Notes: a model not told the origin generated them from the sequence alone. A stretch of 64,000 bases of DNA from Pollutimonas sp963712655 (GCA_963712655.1 CAVQIT010000002.1:310001-374000), one strand, 5' to 3'; positions 35,424 to 45,242 are shown, counted from the first letter of the stretch. Numbers and translations are program-made.

Positions 35424-38400
35424 TTAGTGGGTTTCCACCTGATGCAGAGGGTCATTGGCAATCTGTGCGGCAGGCTTGCGTGTCCGTCCTAGACGCACCG
35501 GCTCGGCGGGCGCTTGTACCGGCGCGGACTTGGTCTCAATCAATTCCATGCCGACAGCGTTCAGGGTTTCCTGCAGGGTGGCGGAGCTTGCCTTGGGCTG
35601 CGCAACTGGCGCGGGTGCGTCAGCAACTGCAACTTCAGGGTTGGCCTGTTCGGCCGCTTCTGCTTGGCGAATGGCTGGAGCTGCCGGCACGGCAGCCGGC
35701 GCCGCTTCCTGCACGGGCGCTGCCGCCGGAACAATGGTTTCGGCGATTGCGACCTGCACAGGAGCCGTTTCGACCGGCGCCGCCTGAACTGGAGCGGCTT
35801 GGGCCGGAACAGCCTGGGCTGGAGCGGATTCAGCCGTCGTAGCCTGGGCCGGCACGGTTTCCACCGTTTGGGTTTCGACCGCGGCGGCCGCGGCAACTGT
35901 AACGCCCGGCACTGGCGCCTGGGCGGCCGTGTCTTCCGGCGAGTCCGGCACTATGGGAGTAGCCTCGACGACGACAGCGGCTGGCACCGCCGCCGGCATC
36001 GCGGGAGCCTGGGCGGGAACGGATTCCTGTTCCACTGGGGCAAAGCCGCCTTGGGCCGTTGCGATAGCGGGCAGGACCTGTGGGTTGAAGGCCGGGGTGG
36101 CGTGCGGTACGAACGCTTGATCGTTGTCGGCGCTGTCGTTTTCATTATCCGACGAACCGCTGGCTTCGGCGCCGGCTTCCGTGGTCCGGCGGCCGCGACG
36201 GCTGCGACGGCGGCGGCGTTTGCGTTCCGGGTCGAGCTGATCATTGTCCGAGGACAGTTCGTTGTCGCTGTCGCCAGCCGCTGCCTGCCGATCAGAGGGC
36301 TTGTCGGCGGCCACCGGCGACGATGGCGATACTTCCGCCGCGGCTGTCAATGGCAAGTCGTTGTTGTCGAGTTCGACGCTTTCGCTTTGACTTTCATCGC
36401 GGCGATTACGGCCGCGTCCACGGCGGTTGCGTCCGTTGCGCCCGCTTCCGCCGGTGTCGCCACTGTCGGCGGACGATGGCGCGATTGCCGCCGCGGCGGC
36501 GTTCGAAACGCGTGGTTCGGTGGAAGCCGCTGCGGTGTCGTGCGCGACGGGCTGGCGGCGCGGCCTTGCGGCCGGGGCCGAGCTTGCTTCGTCGGTTTTC
36601 CCCTCAATGGCGTCAGGGCGTCGCTCGCCGCGGCGATGGCGATTGCGATCGCCGCCATGTCCGCGTTCGCGGCGTTCGCCGCTGTGGCGACTGGCCTTGT
36701 TGCGCGCGCCTTGTTGCGTTTTGGCGGCTTCGTCGGCGGCGGGCTGCGTTGCGGCTGAGGCGCCGGCGCCGGTCAGCCAGTTGATCAGGCGCTTGATCAG
36801 GCCATCGCCTTGAGCCGGTTTGGCGGCGGCGCGCGGCGCGGCAGGCGGCGCAACCGGAGCAGGCTGCGAATGCGGCAGGGTCTTGACCAGGGCTTCAGGC
36901 CGGGTTTTGGCTTCCTGGGCCTTGTTGGGCGCCCAGGTAAGCTGTTGCTCGGGTTGGATGACCAGGTCGAAACTGGTCTTGGTTTCTTCCAGCCGGGGGT
37001 CGTCGTGGCGCAGGCGCTCGACGTGGTGGTGCGGGGTTTCGAGATTCTTGTTGGGGATCAGGACCAGGTTCACCTTCAGGCGCGCTTCGATCTTGGCGAT
37101 GTCGGCGCGTTTCTCGTTCAGCAGGAAGGTCGCCACATCGACCGGCACTTGAGCGTGCACTGCGGCCGTGCTTTCCTTCATGGCTTCTTCCTGAAGCAGG
37201 CGCAGCACATGCAGCGCGCTGGATTCGGTATCGCGGATCACGCCGGTGCCGTTGCAGCGCGGGCAGGTGATGTGCGAGCCTTCGTTCAGCGCCGGACGCA
37301 GGCGCTGGCGCGACAGCTCCATCAGGCCGAAACGCGAGATCTTGCCCATCTGCACACGGGCGCGGTCGAAGTGCAGCGCGTCGCGCAGGCGCGTTTTCGA
37401 CCGCGCGCTGGTTCTTGCTCTCTTCCATGTCGATGAAGTCGATGACGATCAGGCCGCCAAGGTCGCGCAGGCGCAACTGGCGGGCCACTTCGTCGGCGGC
37501 TTCCAGGTTGGTGCGGGTGCGCGGTTTCTTCGATGTCGGAGCCCTTGGTGGAGCGCGCCGAGTTGACGTCGACGGCGACCAGCGCTTCGGTGTGGTCGAT
37601 GACGACCGCGCCGCCCGACGGCAGCTGCACCGTGCGCGAGTAGGCGGTTTCGATCTGGTGTTCGATCTGGAAGCGCGAGAACAGCGGGACATCGTCGCGG
37701 TAGCGTTTGACGCGCTGGACGTTGTCCGGCATCACGACGCTCATGAAGGCGCAGGCCTGTTCGTAGATGTCGTCGGTGTCGATCAGGATTTCGCCGATTT
37801 CGGGCGAGAAATAGTCGCGGATGGCGCGGATGACGAGGCTGGATTCCAGATAGATCAGGAACGGGGCCGTGTTTTCGCGGGCGGCGCCGTCGATCGCGGT
37901 CCACAGCTGCATCAGGTAGGACAGGTCCCACTGCAGTTCTTCGACGTTGCGGCCGATGCCGGCGGTGCGGGCGATGATGCTCATGCCTGCCGGGAAGATT
38001 CAGCTGGTCCATCGTTTCGCGCAGTTCCTGGCGGTCTTCGCCCTCGACGCGGCGCGAAACGCCGCCGCCGCGCGGGTTGTTGGGCATCAGCACCAGGTAG
38101 CGGCCGGCCAGCGAAATGAAGGTGGTCAGCGCAGCGCCCTTGTTGCCGCGCTCTTCCTTTTCGACCTGGACGATCAGTTCCTGGCCTTCGCGCAAGAGCG
38201 TCCTGGATGCGCGCGGTGCGTACGTCGACGCCTTCCTTGAAGTAGGTCGCGGGCGACTTCCTTGAAAGGCAGGAAGCCGTGGCGGTCTTCGCCGTAGTTG
38301 ACGAAGCAGGCTTCGAGACTAGGTTCGACGCGGGTGATGACGCCCTTGTAGATATTGCCTTTGCGCTGTTCGCGGCCGGCGGTTTCGATATCGAGGTCGA

Positions 38401-38473
38401 TGAGTTTTTGCCCATCGACGATGGCAACGCGCAGTTCTTCTTGATGCGTTGCATTGAACAGCATGCGTTTCAT
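35424..38473 (-). CDS. rne: Ribonuclease E (five frameshifts in the catalytic half)
   Basis: Starts MKRMLFNATHQEELRVAIVDG, the canonical RNase E N-terminus. S1 domain, 5'-sensor and catalytic core with Mg-binding aspartates in 'VAVDVNSARST' and 'IVIDFIDMEE', and the zinc link 'CPRCNGTG'. The C-terminal ~490 residues are disordered: an Arg-rich section then an Ala/Pro/Val/Gln-rich tail, the degradosome scaffold and RNA-binding part. Five single-base insertions, at about 38247, 38199, 37988, 37521 and 37393, break the catalytic half; removing them gives one continuous 1,014-aa protein. RNase E is normally essential, so sequence error is likely. The gene initiates mRNA decay and rRNA/tRNA processing. 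Confidence 0.93.
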
Positions 38474-38961
38474 GAGTGAAGTTCTCCGTAGTCATGTCGC
38501 GCCGATAATCGGCGCACGACCGCGGGTCACTTGATGTGTGGCGCTAAATCTGCAGCGGGGGGCGGTGCTGACGGCGTCGGCAATGCCCGCCTTGTGTCAG
38601 GAAGGCACAGCGCACCAGGAGGTGCGAAGTTCAGTCAGCAGGGAAAAGGTCAGGTTCACAATTGTGGTTGACAAAAAATTGCTGGGAACGGCAGACGCGT
38701 GTGTGAATTCGCGGCTGGTGCATTAAACGATGACAAGCTTTGCAAAGATTCAGTGCCGCACGCGGTTGGCAGTGATCTGGATAAACAGCGGGCACTATGC
38801 CACACCACTATTTGTAAGATCGGGCTTGCCCCGGCGACCAAATGACCCAGAAGCTGAAAGGCAGGCAGTACAATATGGCCTTTGTTCGTCCGACGGAGAC
38901 GCATCCATTGCATCTCTACGTTTGGCGGTTTTTTTCAGCTTCTACAGGCTGACGCGATTAT
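38474..38961. promoter_or_regulatory. Divergent rne/rluC intergenic region with long rne leader
   Basis: 488 bp with no convincing gene between the divergent starts of rne and rluC. RNase E genes in other proteobacteria have long structured 5' leaders through which RNase E represses its own synthesis, and this gap gives room for one. I could not identify a specific conserved structure or a confident promoter. A TACAAT box around 38869-38874, about 90 bp before rluC, is a possible rluC -10 element. Confidence 0.4.
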
Positions 38962-39930
38962 ATGCCGCTTTTCTCTATGCGCAAAACTGTTATTACCGAA
39001 AACCTCGCTCCCACTGTGCGTTTTGTTGAAATCGGCGCCGAGCAGGCCGGGCAGCGCATCGACAATTTTCTGCTGCGCTTGTGCAAAGGGGTGCCCAAAA
39101 GCCATCTGTACAAGGCCATACGCGGCGGCGAGGTGCGCGTCAATAAAGGCCGTGTTTCGGCGGATTACCGTCTCGAAGCCGGCGATATGCTCAGGGTGCC
39201 GCCCATGCGCCTGCCCGCTCCCGACGAAGCCAGGGCGGTGCCGCCCGCGGCGTTTCCCATCGTTTTCGAAGATGATGCGCTGCTTGTCATCGATAAGCCG
39301 GCCGGTGTCGCGGTGCATGGCGGCAGCGGCGTGTCGTTCGGCGTCATCGAGCAATTGCGCGCCGCCCGTCCCGATGCGGTGTTTCTCGAACTGGCCCATC
39401 GCCTGGATCGCGAAACCTCCGGTTTGCTGATGATCGCCAAACGGCGCAAGGCTTTGCTGGCCTTGCACGACATGATGCGCGAAGGAGGCGGGCGCAAGCA
39501 TTACGTGGCGCTGGTCGTGGGCGACTGGGTGAACGATAAACAGCATGTGCGCCATCCCTTGCTGAAATGGCTGACCGCGTCGGGCGAGCGGCGCGTCAAG
39601 GTGGACCAGCAAGGCAAGGCGGCGCATACGATTATCACGCTGCAAAAGCGCTATGGCCGCTATAGCCTGCTGGGGGCTGAACTGCGCACCGGACGCACGC
39701 ACCAGATACGCGTGCACCTGGCCTCCAGCGGCTATCCTATCGTCGGCGACGACAAATACGGCTTCGACGATGTGCGCGAGCGATTTGCCCGTCTTGGGTT
39801 TGCCCGCATGTTCCTGCATGCCGCCCGTCTCGAAATCCCGCATCCCCTGACCGGCGATCCGCTGGTTCTGGCGGCGGAACTGCCGCCCGCCTGTCTGCAT
39901 ATTCTTGATTACCTGGAGCACAATACGTGA
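38962..39930 (+). CDS. rluC: 23S rRNA pseudouridine synthase RluC-like
   Basis: 322 aa. N-terminal S4 RNA-binding domain ('AGQRIDNFLLRLCKGVPKSH') and catalytic domain with the aspartate in 'LAHRLDRETSGLLMIAK'; 'ELRTGRTHQIRVHLAS' is the motif III region. RluC converts uridines 955, 2504 and 2580 of 23S rRNA in E. coli. The position divergent to rne is conserved in many proteobacteria and supports RluC over RluA/RluD. Starts at 38962 or at the Met five codons later. Overlaps the next gene by 4 bp. Confidence 0.92.
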   Translation: MPLFSMRKTVITENLAPTVRFVEIGAEQAGQRIDNFLLRLCKGVPKSHLYKAIRGGEVRVNKGRVSADYRLEAGDMLRVPPMRLPAPDEARAVPPAAFPIVFEDDALLVIDKPAGVAVHGGSGVSFGVIEQLRAARPDAVFLELAHRLDRETSGLLMIAKRRKALLALHDMMREGGGRKHYVALVVGDWVNDKQHVRHPLLKWLTASGERRVKVDQQGKAAHTIITLQKRYGRYSLLGAELRTGRTHQIRVHLASSGYPIVGDDKYGFDDVRERFARLGFARMFLHAARLEIPHPLTGDPLVLAAELPPACLHILDYLEHNT

Positions 39931-40580
39931 AACGCTATGAAGCAGTGGTTTTTGACTGGGACGGTACGGTCATGGATTCGACGCATTCCATCGTCGAGGC
40001 CATTCAGTCGGCCTGCGCCGACCTTGATCTGCCGGTGCCGGCCGCCAGCGACGCCAGTTGGGTAATCGGGCTTTCGCTGGAAAGCGCTTTATATCGCTGC
40101 GTTCCTACGCTCACTGCCGACAGATTGCCGTCTTTTCTGGACCGCTATCGTTTTCATTTTCTCAGCCGGGATCCCGAGATTAAGCTTTTCGACGGTATTG
40201 TCGAATTGTTCGAAGTATTAAGCGCCAGGCAAGTCGCGCTGGGCGTGGCCACGGGTAAAAGCCGCGTGGGGCTGGACAGGGTGATGGGCGCCATGCGCTT
40301 GAACCATCACTTCCATACAACGCGTTGCGCCGACGAATCCTTCAGCAAGCCGCATCCCGGCATGCTGCTGGAAATCATGGACGAACTTGGATTGCGTCCG
40401 GAGCAAGTCCTTATGGTGGGCGACACCTCGCACGATATACAAATGGCCACGAGCGCGGGCGTTGACAGCATGGCCGTCACGTACGGCGCGCACGATAAGC
40501 CCACGCTGCTTCGGGCCGAGCCCACTGTCATGGTGTCCAGCGTGCATGAAATGCAAACATGGCTGCTCGAGCGGGTTTGA
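39927..40580 (+). CDS. HAD-superfamily phosphatase (phosphoglycolate phosphatase-like)
   Basis: 217 aa. HAD motif I 'VVFDWDGTVMDST', motif II 'LGVATGKSR', motif III/IV 'MVGDTSHDIQMATSAG'. The length and the cap domain position (between motifs I and II) fit the Gph/PgmB-like subclass IA. Substrate unknown. Start overlaps the rluC stop (ATGA is GTGA here), so the two are co-translated. Confidence 0.9.
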   Translation: MKRYEAVVFDWDGTVMDSTHSIVEAIQSACADLDLPVPAASDASWVIGLSLESALYRCVPTLTADRLPSFLDRYRFHFLSRDPEIKLFDGIVELFEVLSARQVALGVATGKSRVGLDRVMGAMRLNHHFHTTRCADESFSKPHPGMLLEIMDELGLRPEQVLMVGDTSHDIQMATSAGVDSMAVTYGAHDKPTLLRAEPTVMVSSVHEMQTWLLERV

Positions 40581-40710
40581 TTCGTTTTTGACTCGCATTG
40601 GAACTTTTTGATGGTAGTCGTCGTCTTAAATGATGGTTGTATCGGTTTGGCGGTCTGCGCATCTCCTGTCAGGCGCATTGCCGGCCACTGAGCTTTGAAG
40701 GAATGGAATC

Positions 40711-41670
40711 ATGTCAAGAATCAAAATGCCGTTTATCGCGCCGTCCGAAATCACGCCCGAGGACGTCTGGCTGTCGCGCCGGCGGTGGTTGCAACAGGCC
40801 GGCATGGGCGCCATGGCGCTGGGGGCGGGCGGATTGCTGCCCGCAATGGCCGCAACCGACCAGCGCACGGCATTGCCCGCTACGCCCAATCCGCAATATT
40901 GGCTCAGCAATAAACAGACGTCGGAAAAAGACATCAGCTCCTACAATAACTTCTATGAGTTCGGCACAGACAAGACCGATCCCTTGGAATACGCCGGTAA
41001 AATGCAGACCCGGCCCTGGACGGTCACCGTCGAGGGCGAAGTGCAAGCCGCGTACTTTCGATATCGACGATCTTCTCAAGCTGGCCCGATCGAAGAGCGC
41101 GTCTACCGGCTGCGCTGCGTCGAGGCCTGGTCCATGGTGATTCCCTGGAGCGGCTATTCCCTTGCAACCCTGCTCAAACAGGTCGAGCCCACCAGCAAGG
41201 CCAAGTATGTGGAATTCGTCACGGTGGTCCAGCCCGGCAATATGCCGGGCTTGAACGACCGGATGCTGGATTGGCCGTATCTCGAAGGGCTGCGTATCGA
41301 CGAAGCCATGCATCCTCTGACCATGCTGGTGTTCGGGGTTTACGGCAAGGTGCTGCCTAACCAGAATGGCGCGCCCATGCGGGTGGCGATTCCCTGGAAA
41401 TACGGTTTCAAGTCGGGCAAGTCCATAGTGAAAATCCGCCTGGTGGAAAAAATGCCGACGACCAGCTGGGTAAAAATCGCGCCGACCGAATACGGCTTCT
41501 ATGCCAATGTGAACCCCGATGTGCCGCATCCGCGCTGGAGCCAGGCCACCGAGCGCCGGATAGGCGAAGGCGGATTCTTCGCTCCGCGCGCGGATACCCT
41601 TATGTTCAACGGCTACGCCGATCAGGTTGCGTCGCTGTATACGGGCATGGATCTCAGGAAAAATTATTGA
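40711..41670 (+). CDS. msrP: Periplasmic methionine-sulfoxide reductase catalytic subunit MsrP (compensating frameshift pair)
   Basis: 319 aa. Tat signal peptide with twin arginine 'SRRRWLQQAGMGAMALGAGG' and a sulfite-oxidase-fold domain; the Mo-cofactor cysteine is in 'RLRCVEAWSMVIPW'. With MsrQ it repairs methionine sulfoxides in periplasmic proteins. A stretch of 14 residues (QAAYFRYRRSSQAG) has no family similarity, but the +1 frame over the same bases reads KPRTFDIDDLLKLA, as in MsrP. So one base is surplus at about 41042 and one missing at about 41083. The CDS appears intact only because the errors cancel. Confidence 0.93.
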   Translation: MSRIKMPFIAPSEITPEDVWLSRRRWLQQAGMGAMALGAGGLLPAMAATDQRTALPATPNPQYWLSNKQTSEKDISSYNNFYEFGTDKTDPLEYAGKMQTRPWTVTVEGEVQAAYFRYRRSSQAGPIEERVYRLRCVEAWSMVIPWSGYSLATLLKQVEPTSKAKYVEFVTVVQPGNMPGLNDRMLDWPYLEGLRIDEAMHPLTMLVFGVYGKVLPNQNGAPMRVAIPWKYGFKSGKSIVKIRLVEKMPTTSWVKIAPTEYGFYANVNPDVPHPRWSQATERRIGEGGFFAPRADTLMFNGYADQVASLYTGMDLRKNY

Positions 41671-41677
41671 GCGCCGC

Positions 41678-42301
41678 ATGCCGGATCTGACACCCGGGCA
41701 GCCCTACTGGACCGCCAGGCAGGTTGGGCGGGTAAAACCGCTGGTTTTTCTGCTGGCGCTGTACCCGGTCCTGCGCTGGCTATGGCTGGGGTTTAACGAC
41801 GGGCTGAGCGCCAATCCGGCGGAATTCCTGATCCGTTCGTCGGGCATCTGGGCGCTGGTTGCCTTGTGCCTGACTCTGCTTATTACTCCGTTGCGCCGCA
41901 TTATCCGCCAGCCGGCTTTGGTGCGCTTGCGCCGCATGCTGGGCTTGTTCGCCTTTTTCTATACCTTTCTGCATTTACTGGGCTGGGCGTTCTGGGAGCG
42001 CGGCTGGTCGCTGGCATCCATGTGGGACGATGTTGTGCAGCGCACATTCATTACGGTGGGCATGATTGCCTTTGTGCCCATGGCTATCCTGGCCTGCACG
42101 TCTACCCACGGATGGATGCGGCGCATGGGACATTATTGGCAAACCTTGCACCGCAGCGTTTATGCGATTGCCGCGCTGTCGGTGTGGCATTTCTGGCTGG
42201 TGCGGGCCGGCAAGAATGATTTTTTCGAGCCGTGGGCTTATGCGGCGGTGCTTGCCGTGCTGTTGCTGGTGCGATTAGGGTATTTCTTGCGCAGGCGGTA
42301 G
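41678..42301 (+). CDS. msrQ: MsrQ heme-binding membrane subunit
   Basis: 207 aa from ATG at 41678, 7 bp after msrP. Six hydrophobic helices with conserved histidines in 'TFLHLLGWAFWE', 'HRSVYAIAALSVWHFWLV' (heme-ligand positions). The protein passes electrons from a quinone or flavin donor to MsrP. An earlier in-frame start inside msrP is rejected in favour of the one giving MPDLTPGQPYW. Confidence 0.92.
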   Translation: MPDLTPGQPYWTARQVGRVKPLVFLLALYPVLRWLWLGFNDGLSANPAEFLIRSSGIWALVALCLTLLITPLRRIIRQPALVRLRRMLGLFAFFYTFLHLLGWAFWERGWSLASMWDDVVQRTFITVGMIAFVPMAILACTSTHGWMRRMGHYWQTLHRSVYAIAALSVWHFWLVRAGKNDFFEPWAYAAVLAVLLLVRLGYFLRRR

Positions 42302-42352
42302 CGTACCGACTGGGCGAATCGGCCAAGCGAACGTGCGGATGGACGGCCTTTG

Positions 42353-43129
42353 TCAGGGCAGCGCCTTCAGGATGGCCAGGGTTTCGGCGTCGGGCACGCC
42401 ATCGTAAAGGGTAGGGCGGTAGTGCATCTGAAAGGCGGCGATGACATTCTTGCTGGCCTTGTCCAGTATCCCGCTATGCGCAATGCCATAACCCGCGCGC
42501 TGTAATTCTTTTTGCGTCCAAGCCATGTCCGGCAATCCTTTGCGCAGGAATTCCTGTTTGTATTCTTGCGCCAGGGCTTCGTCATACCAGCGTCCGATAC
42601 CCTGGCCGGCCAGTTGCTTCCAGGGAAACAGAGGGCCGGGGTCGATTTTGCGCTGGGGAGCGATATCGCTGTGGCCGACAATATTCAATGCCTTGATTTG
42701 ATGGCGCTGGATGATGTCCTGCAGCAGGGTGGCGAGGGTTGCGATTTGCGCCGGCGTATAGGGTTTCCAATGATTGCCGTTGCGGCCGGAATTGACGACT
42801 TCTATGCCTATGGAGCCGGCATTGATGTCTGTGCGCCCGAACCAAACGCTGTCGCCGGCATGCCACGCGCGGCGGCTTTCGTCGACCAGTTGATATACGT
42901 GCGGCGTAGGCTGATCGGTGATCAGGTAATGGCTGCTGACGTTATTTTCCGAAAGAATCTTTAACGCCGTTGCGCTGCTGGCGGCGGTGTAGTGCAGCAC
43001 AATGAATTCGATCCGGCTATTCTGGCTTTTGGCCTGGATGCTGCGGTCGATGTCCAGGCCATTGGGCCGGTATGCGCCGCAGGCGGCCAGCGATAGCAGC
43101 AAGACGGCGGCAAGAAATTGGCCGCGCAT
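42353..43129 (-). CDS. amiD: N-acetylmuramoyl-L-alanine amidase, lipoprotein (AmiD-like)
   Basis: 258 aa. Lipoprotein signal with lipobox LAAC (Cys17). Amidase_2 (AmpD) fold: zinc-ligand histidine in 'IEFIVLHYTAAS', 'SSHYLITDQPTPHVYQLVDE' region and 'IVGHSDIAPQRKIDPGPLF'. C-terminal peptidoglycan-binding domain ('YGIAHSGILDKASKNVIAAF'). It should cut the amide between muramic acid and the stem peptide at the outer membrane. It lies 4 bp after the RsmI-like gene on the reverse strand. Confidence 0.92.
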   Translation of the reverse strand: MRGQFLAAVLLLSLAACGAYRPNGLDIDRSIQAKSQNSRIEFIVLHYTAASSATALKILSENNVSSHYLITDQPTPHVYQLVDESRRAWHAGDSVWFGRTDINAGSIGIEVVNSGRNGNHWKPYTPAQIATLATLLQDIIQRHQIKALNIVGHSDIAPQRKIDPGPLFPWKQLAGQGIGRWYDEALAQEYKQEFLRKGLPDMAWTQKELQRAGYGIAHSGILDKASKNVIAAFQMHYRPTLYDGVPDAETLAILKALP

Positions 43130-43133
43130 GGGT

Positions 43134-43853
43134 TTAGCGTCCGGCCAGAAACAGGAAAATAGTGGGTTTTTTGGCCAGATCGGGAACCGGCAGGCTTTTC
43201 CATTCGGCTATGGCATGGGTTTGCACCAGTTCGTCGCTGGTGGTCAGGGCGCGCGCGATGCAAAGCCGGGTGCTGCCCTTGAGCGCCTGTTTCAGGGTTT
43301 CGAACATGGCGTCGTTGCGGTAAGGGGTTTCGATCAGGATTTGGGTTTGCTCTTGTTTTTGCGAGTCGGTTTCCCAGGTTTTCAGTTGCCTGGCGCGCGC
43401 CGCGGGTTCGACCGGGGCATAGCCGTGGAAGGCGAAGCGCTGGCCGTCCAGGCCGCTGGCCATCAGGCTGAGCAAAATCGAAGATGGCCCCACCCATGGC
43501 ACGACACGGATTCCCATCGCATGGGCTTGCGCAACGACTTTGGCGCCCGGATCGGCCACCGCCGGGCAGCCGGCTTCCGAAACCAGCCCGATTTCACCGC
43601 CGTCCATCAGCGGCGTGAGCCATGCCCGCATTTGCGCCGTATCCACCTTGCTGTCCAGGGTATGTATGGTTATTTCCTGCAGAGGCCCCACAGTACCTAT
43701 CAGTTTGAGGAAAGCGCGCGCGGTCTTGGCGTTTTCCGCAATATAGGTGGTCAAGCGTCCGGCAAGCTCTTGCACGGCTTGCGGCAGCCATGCCGCGGGG
43801 GCGGCCTCGCCCATGCCGACGGGGATCAAATGTAAGGTTCCAGCAGGTTTCAA
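43134..43853 (-). CDS. Tetrapyrrole methylase-family SAM methyltransferase (RsmI-like)
   Basis: 239 aa. SAM-binding segments 'GTLHLIPVGMGEAAP', 'GEIGLVSEAGCPAVADPGAKVV' (motif around the GTPxxxDP-like turn) and 'VVPWVGPSSILLSLMASG' match RsmI, but the protein is shorter (RsmI is ~285 aa) and lacks its C-terminal HTH-like part. It may be a paralogue of the 16S rRNA C1402 ribose methylase with a different target. It is coupled to amiD. Confidence 0.8.
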   Translation of the reverse strand: MKPAGTLHLIPVGMGEAAPAAWLPQAVQELAGRLTTYIAENAKTARAFLKLIGTVGPLQEITIHTLDSKVDTAQMRAWLTPLMDGGEIGLVSEAGCPAVADPGAKVVAQAHAMGIRVVPWVGPSSILLSLMASGLDGQRFAFHGYAPVEPAARARQLKTWETDSQKQEQTQILIETPYRNDAMFETLKQALKGSTRLCIARALTTSDELVQTHAIAEWKSLPVPDLAKKPTIFLFLAGR

Positions 43854-43966
43854 GATTTCTCCGGATAGATGTTTGCAGGGCAGTGTACAAAGGTTCTGGC
43901 ATGGATGGGATAGGCGGGCGATGCTTGCGTAATCCGGCAGGGTTGCCGGGACATGCCGGCCCTTGC

Positions 43967-44548
43967 TTACTCCGGATGGGTCAGCGGATTCAGTCCGAAC
44001 GAGCGCAGCATGCGGCTTAGGGTAATGAGCGGTAGGCCGATAATGGCGGTGGGGTCGTCGGACCGCATGCTTTCCATCAGGGCAATGCCCAGTCCTTCAG
44101 CCTTGGCGCTGCCCGCCGTGTCGTAGGGTTGTTCGCGGCGCAGGTAGGTGGTGATTTCGTCGCTGGTCAAGACCCGGAACCGGCATAGCGTGACGATATC
44201 GGCGATTTCATGCCGCTGGCCGTCGCTAACGCACAGCGCACTGTGGAATTCTACCGTCTGGCCGCTGAGTTGTTCAAGCTGGGCATAGGCGCGCTCGAAG
44301 TTGCCGGGTTTACCGATAGGCGCGCCGTCTATGGTCGCTACCTGGTCGGATCCGATGATCAGCGCGCCGGGATGGGCGGGTATGACAGCTTGCGCTTTGG
44401 CGAGCGACAGCCGCAAGGCCAGGGCGGTCGGGCTCTCGTTTGGCAGCGCGGTTTCGTCGATATCCGGCGATACGGCGATAAAGGGCAGGCCCAGGCGTCC
44501 CAGCATTTCTTGGCGATAGCGGGAGCTTGAGGCAAGGATAAGACGCAT
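43967..44548 (-). CDS. Maf-family nucleotide pyrophosphatase (YceF-like)
   Basis: 193 aa. Signature 'LILASSSRYRQEML', 'SPDIDETALPNESP', 'LIIGSDQVATIDG' and 'TAGSAKAEGLGI'-like C-terminal loop. Family members hydrolyse non-canonical NTPs (m7GTP for YceF). Context supports the YceF type: in proteobacteria yceF is divergent to yceD-rpmF-plsX as here (136 bp apart). Confidence 0.93.
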   Translation of the reverse strand: MRLILASSSRYRQEMLGRLGLPFIAVSPDIDETALPNESPTALALRLSLAKAQAVIPAHPGALIIGSDQVATIDGAPIGKPGNFERAYAQLEQLSGQTVEFHSALCVSDGQRHEIADIVTLCRFRVLTSDEITTYLRREQPYDTAGSAKAEGLGIALMESMRSDDPTAIIGLPLITLSRMLRSFGLNPLTHPE

Positions 44549-44684
44549 GATGTTTTAGTGCTTGGTTTGGTTTGACTGGGGGGCGTGAAACGCGCTATTA
44601 TCTAATGTTTTCCTGGTAGCGCAAAGGGAACATACAGCTGGAATGCGCAGCTTTTACTAGCTGGCTATAAAAGGGGAACTACGC

Positions 44685-45203
44685 GTGGATATACAGTATG
44701 TTGACACGTATGAGCTTACCCGTGTGGGCCATGAAGTACATGGCCAGGCCGGAATTGATCGGTTCGATCGCCTGCTTGAAGACTTGCCCGAGCAAGCCGG
44801 CACCACGGTGTCCTGGACTGTCAAGGGCGAAATGGACTCATTTGGCCAGCGTTTCTTGCATGTGCATGTAAAGGCTGCCCCAATGCTTGAATGCCAGCGT
44901 TGCATGAAGCCATTCGAATGGGTGGTCGATAGCCGGAATCGCTTGCAGGTAGTTAAGTCCGAGGCTGATCTGGATGCCGGCGACGCCGCCGACGACGATC
45001 CCGACGATGTGATTGAACGCATTCTGGGGTCGCAGCGTCTCGACGTTCTGGCTTTGGTCGAAGATGAAATCATCCTCAGTCTGCCGTATGTGCCCAAGCA
45101 CGATGTTTGTCCGTCGTTGCCGGAGCCTCTTGAAGAAGAGCCCGATAGCGACTCAGTTCGACCCTCGCCGTTTGCGGCGCTGGATCAACTAAAGAAAGAT
45201 TGA
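44685..45203 (+). CDS. yceD: YceD (DUF177) family protein, upstream of rpmF
   Basis: 172 aa, GTG start with AAGGGGAA ~7 bp upstream. DUF177 pattern with conserved cysteine pair 'LECQRCMKPFEW' and 'LDVLALVEDEIILSLP'. YceD is linked to 23S rRNA maturation in E. coli (known family literature), consistent with sitting before ribosomal protein L32. First gene of the L32/fatty-acid cluster; free of frameshifts. Confidence 0.9.
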   Translation: MDIQYVDTYELTRVGHEVHGQAGIDRFDRLLEDLPEQAGTTVSWTVKGEMDSFGQRFLHVHVKAAPMLECQRCMKPFEWVVDSRNRLQVVKSEADLDAGDAADDDPDDVIERILGSQRLDVLALVEDEIILSLPYVPKHDVCPSLPEPLEEEPDSDSVRPSPFAALDQLKKD

Positions 45204-45236
45204 ATTTACCGAATTTAACTTGCGGGAATCATCGCG

Positions 45237-45242
45237 TACAAT
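45237..45242 (+). promoter_or_regulatory. Possible rpmF promoter (-10)
   Basis: TACAAT at 45237-45242 with TTTAAC 17 bp upstream (45214-45219), between yceD and rpmF. A plausible internal promoter giving a short leader to rpmF (start 45267). Weak -35 match, so low confidence. Confidence 0.3.

Noticed and set aside
35424..36758. A Gly/Arg-rich forward-strand protein over the rne tail
   Set aside because: It is the antisense shadow of the RNase E low-complexity tail.
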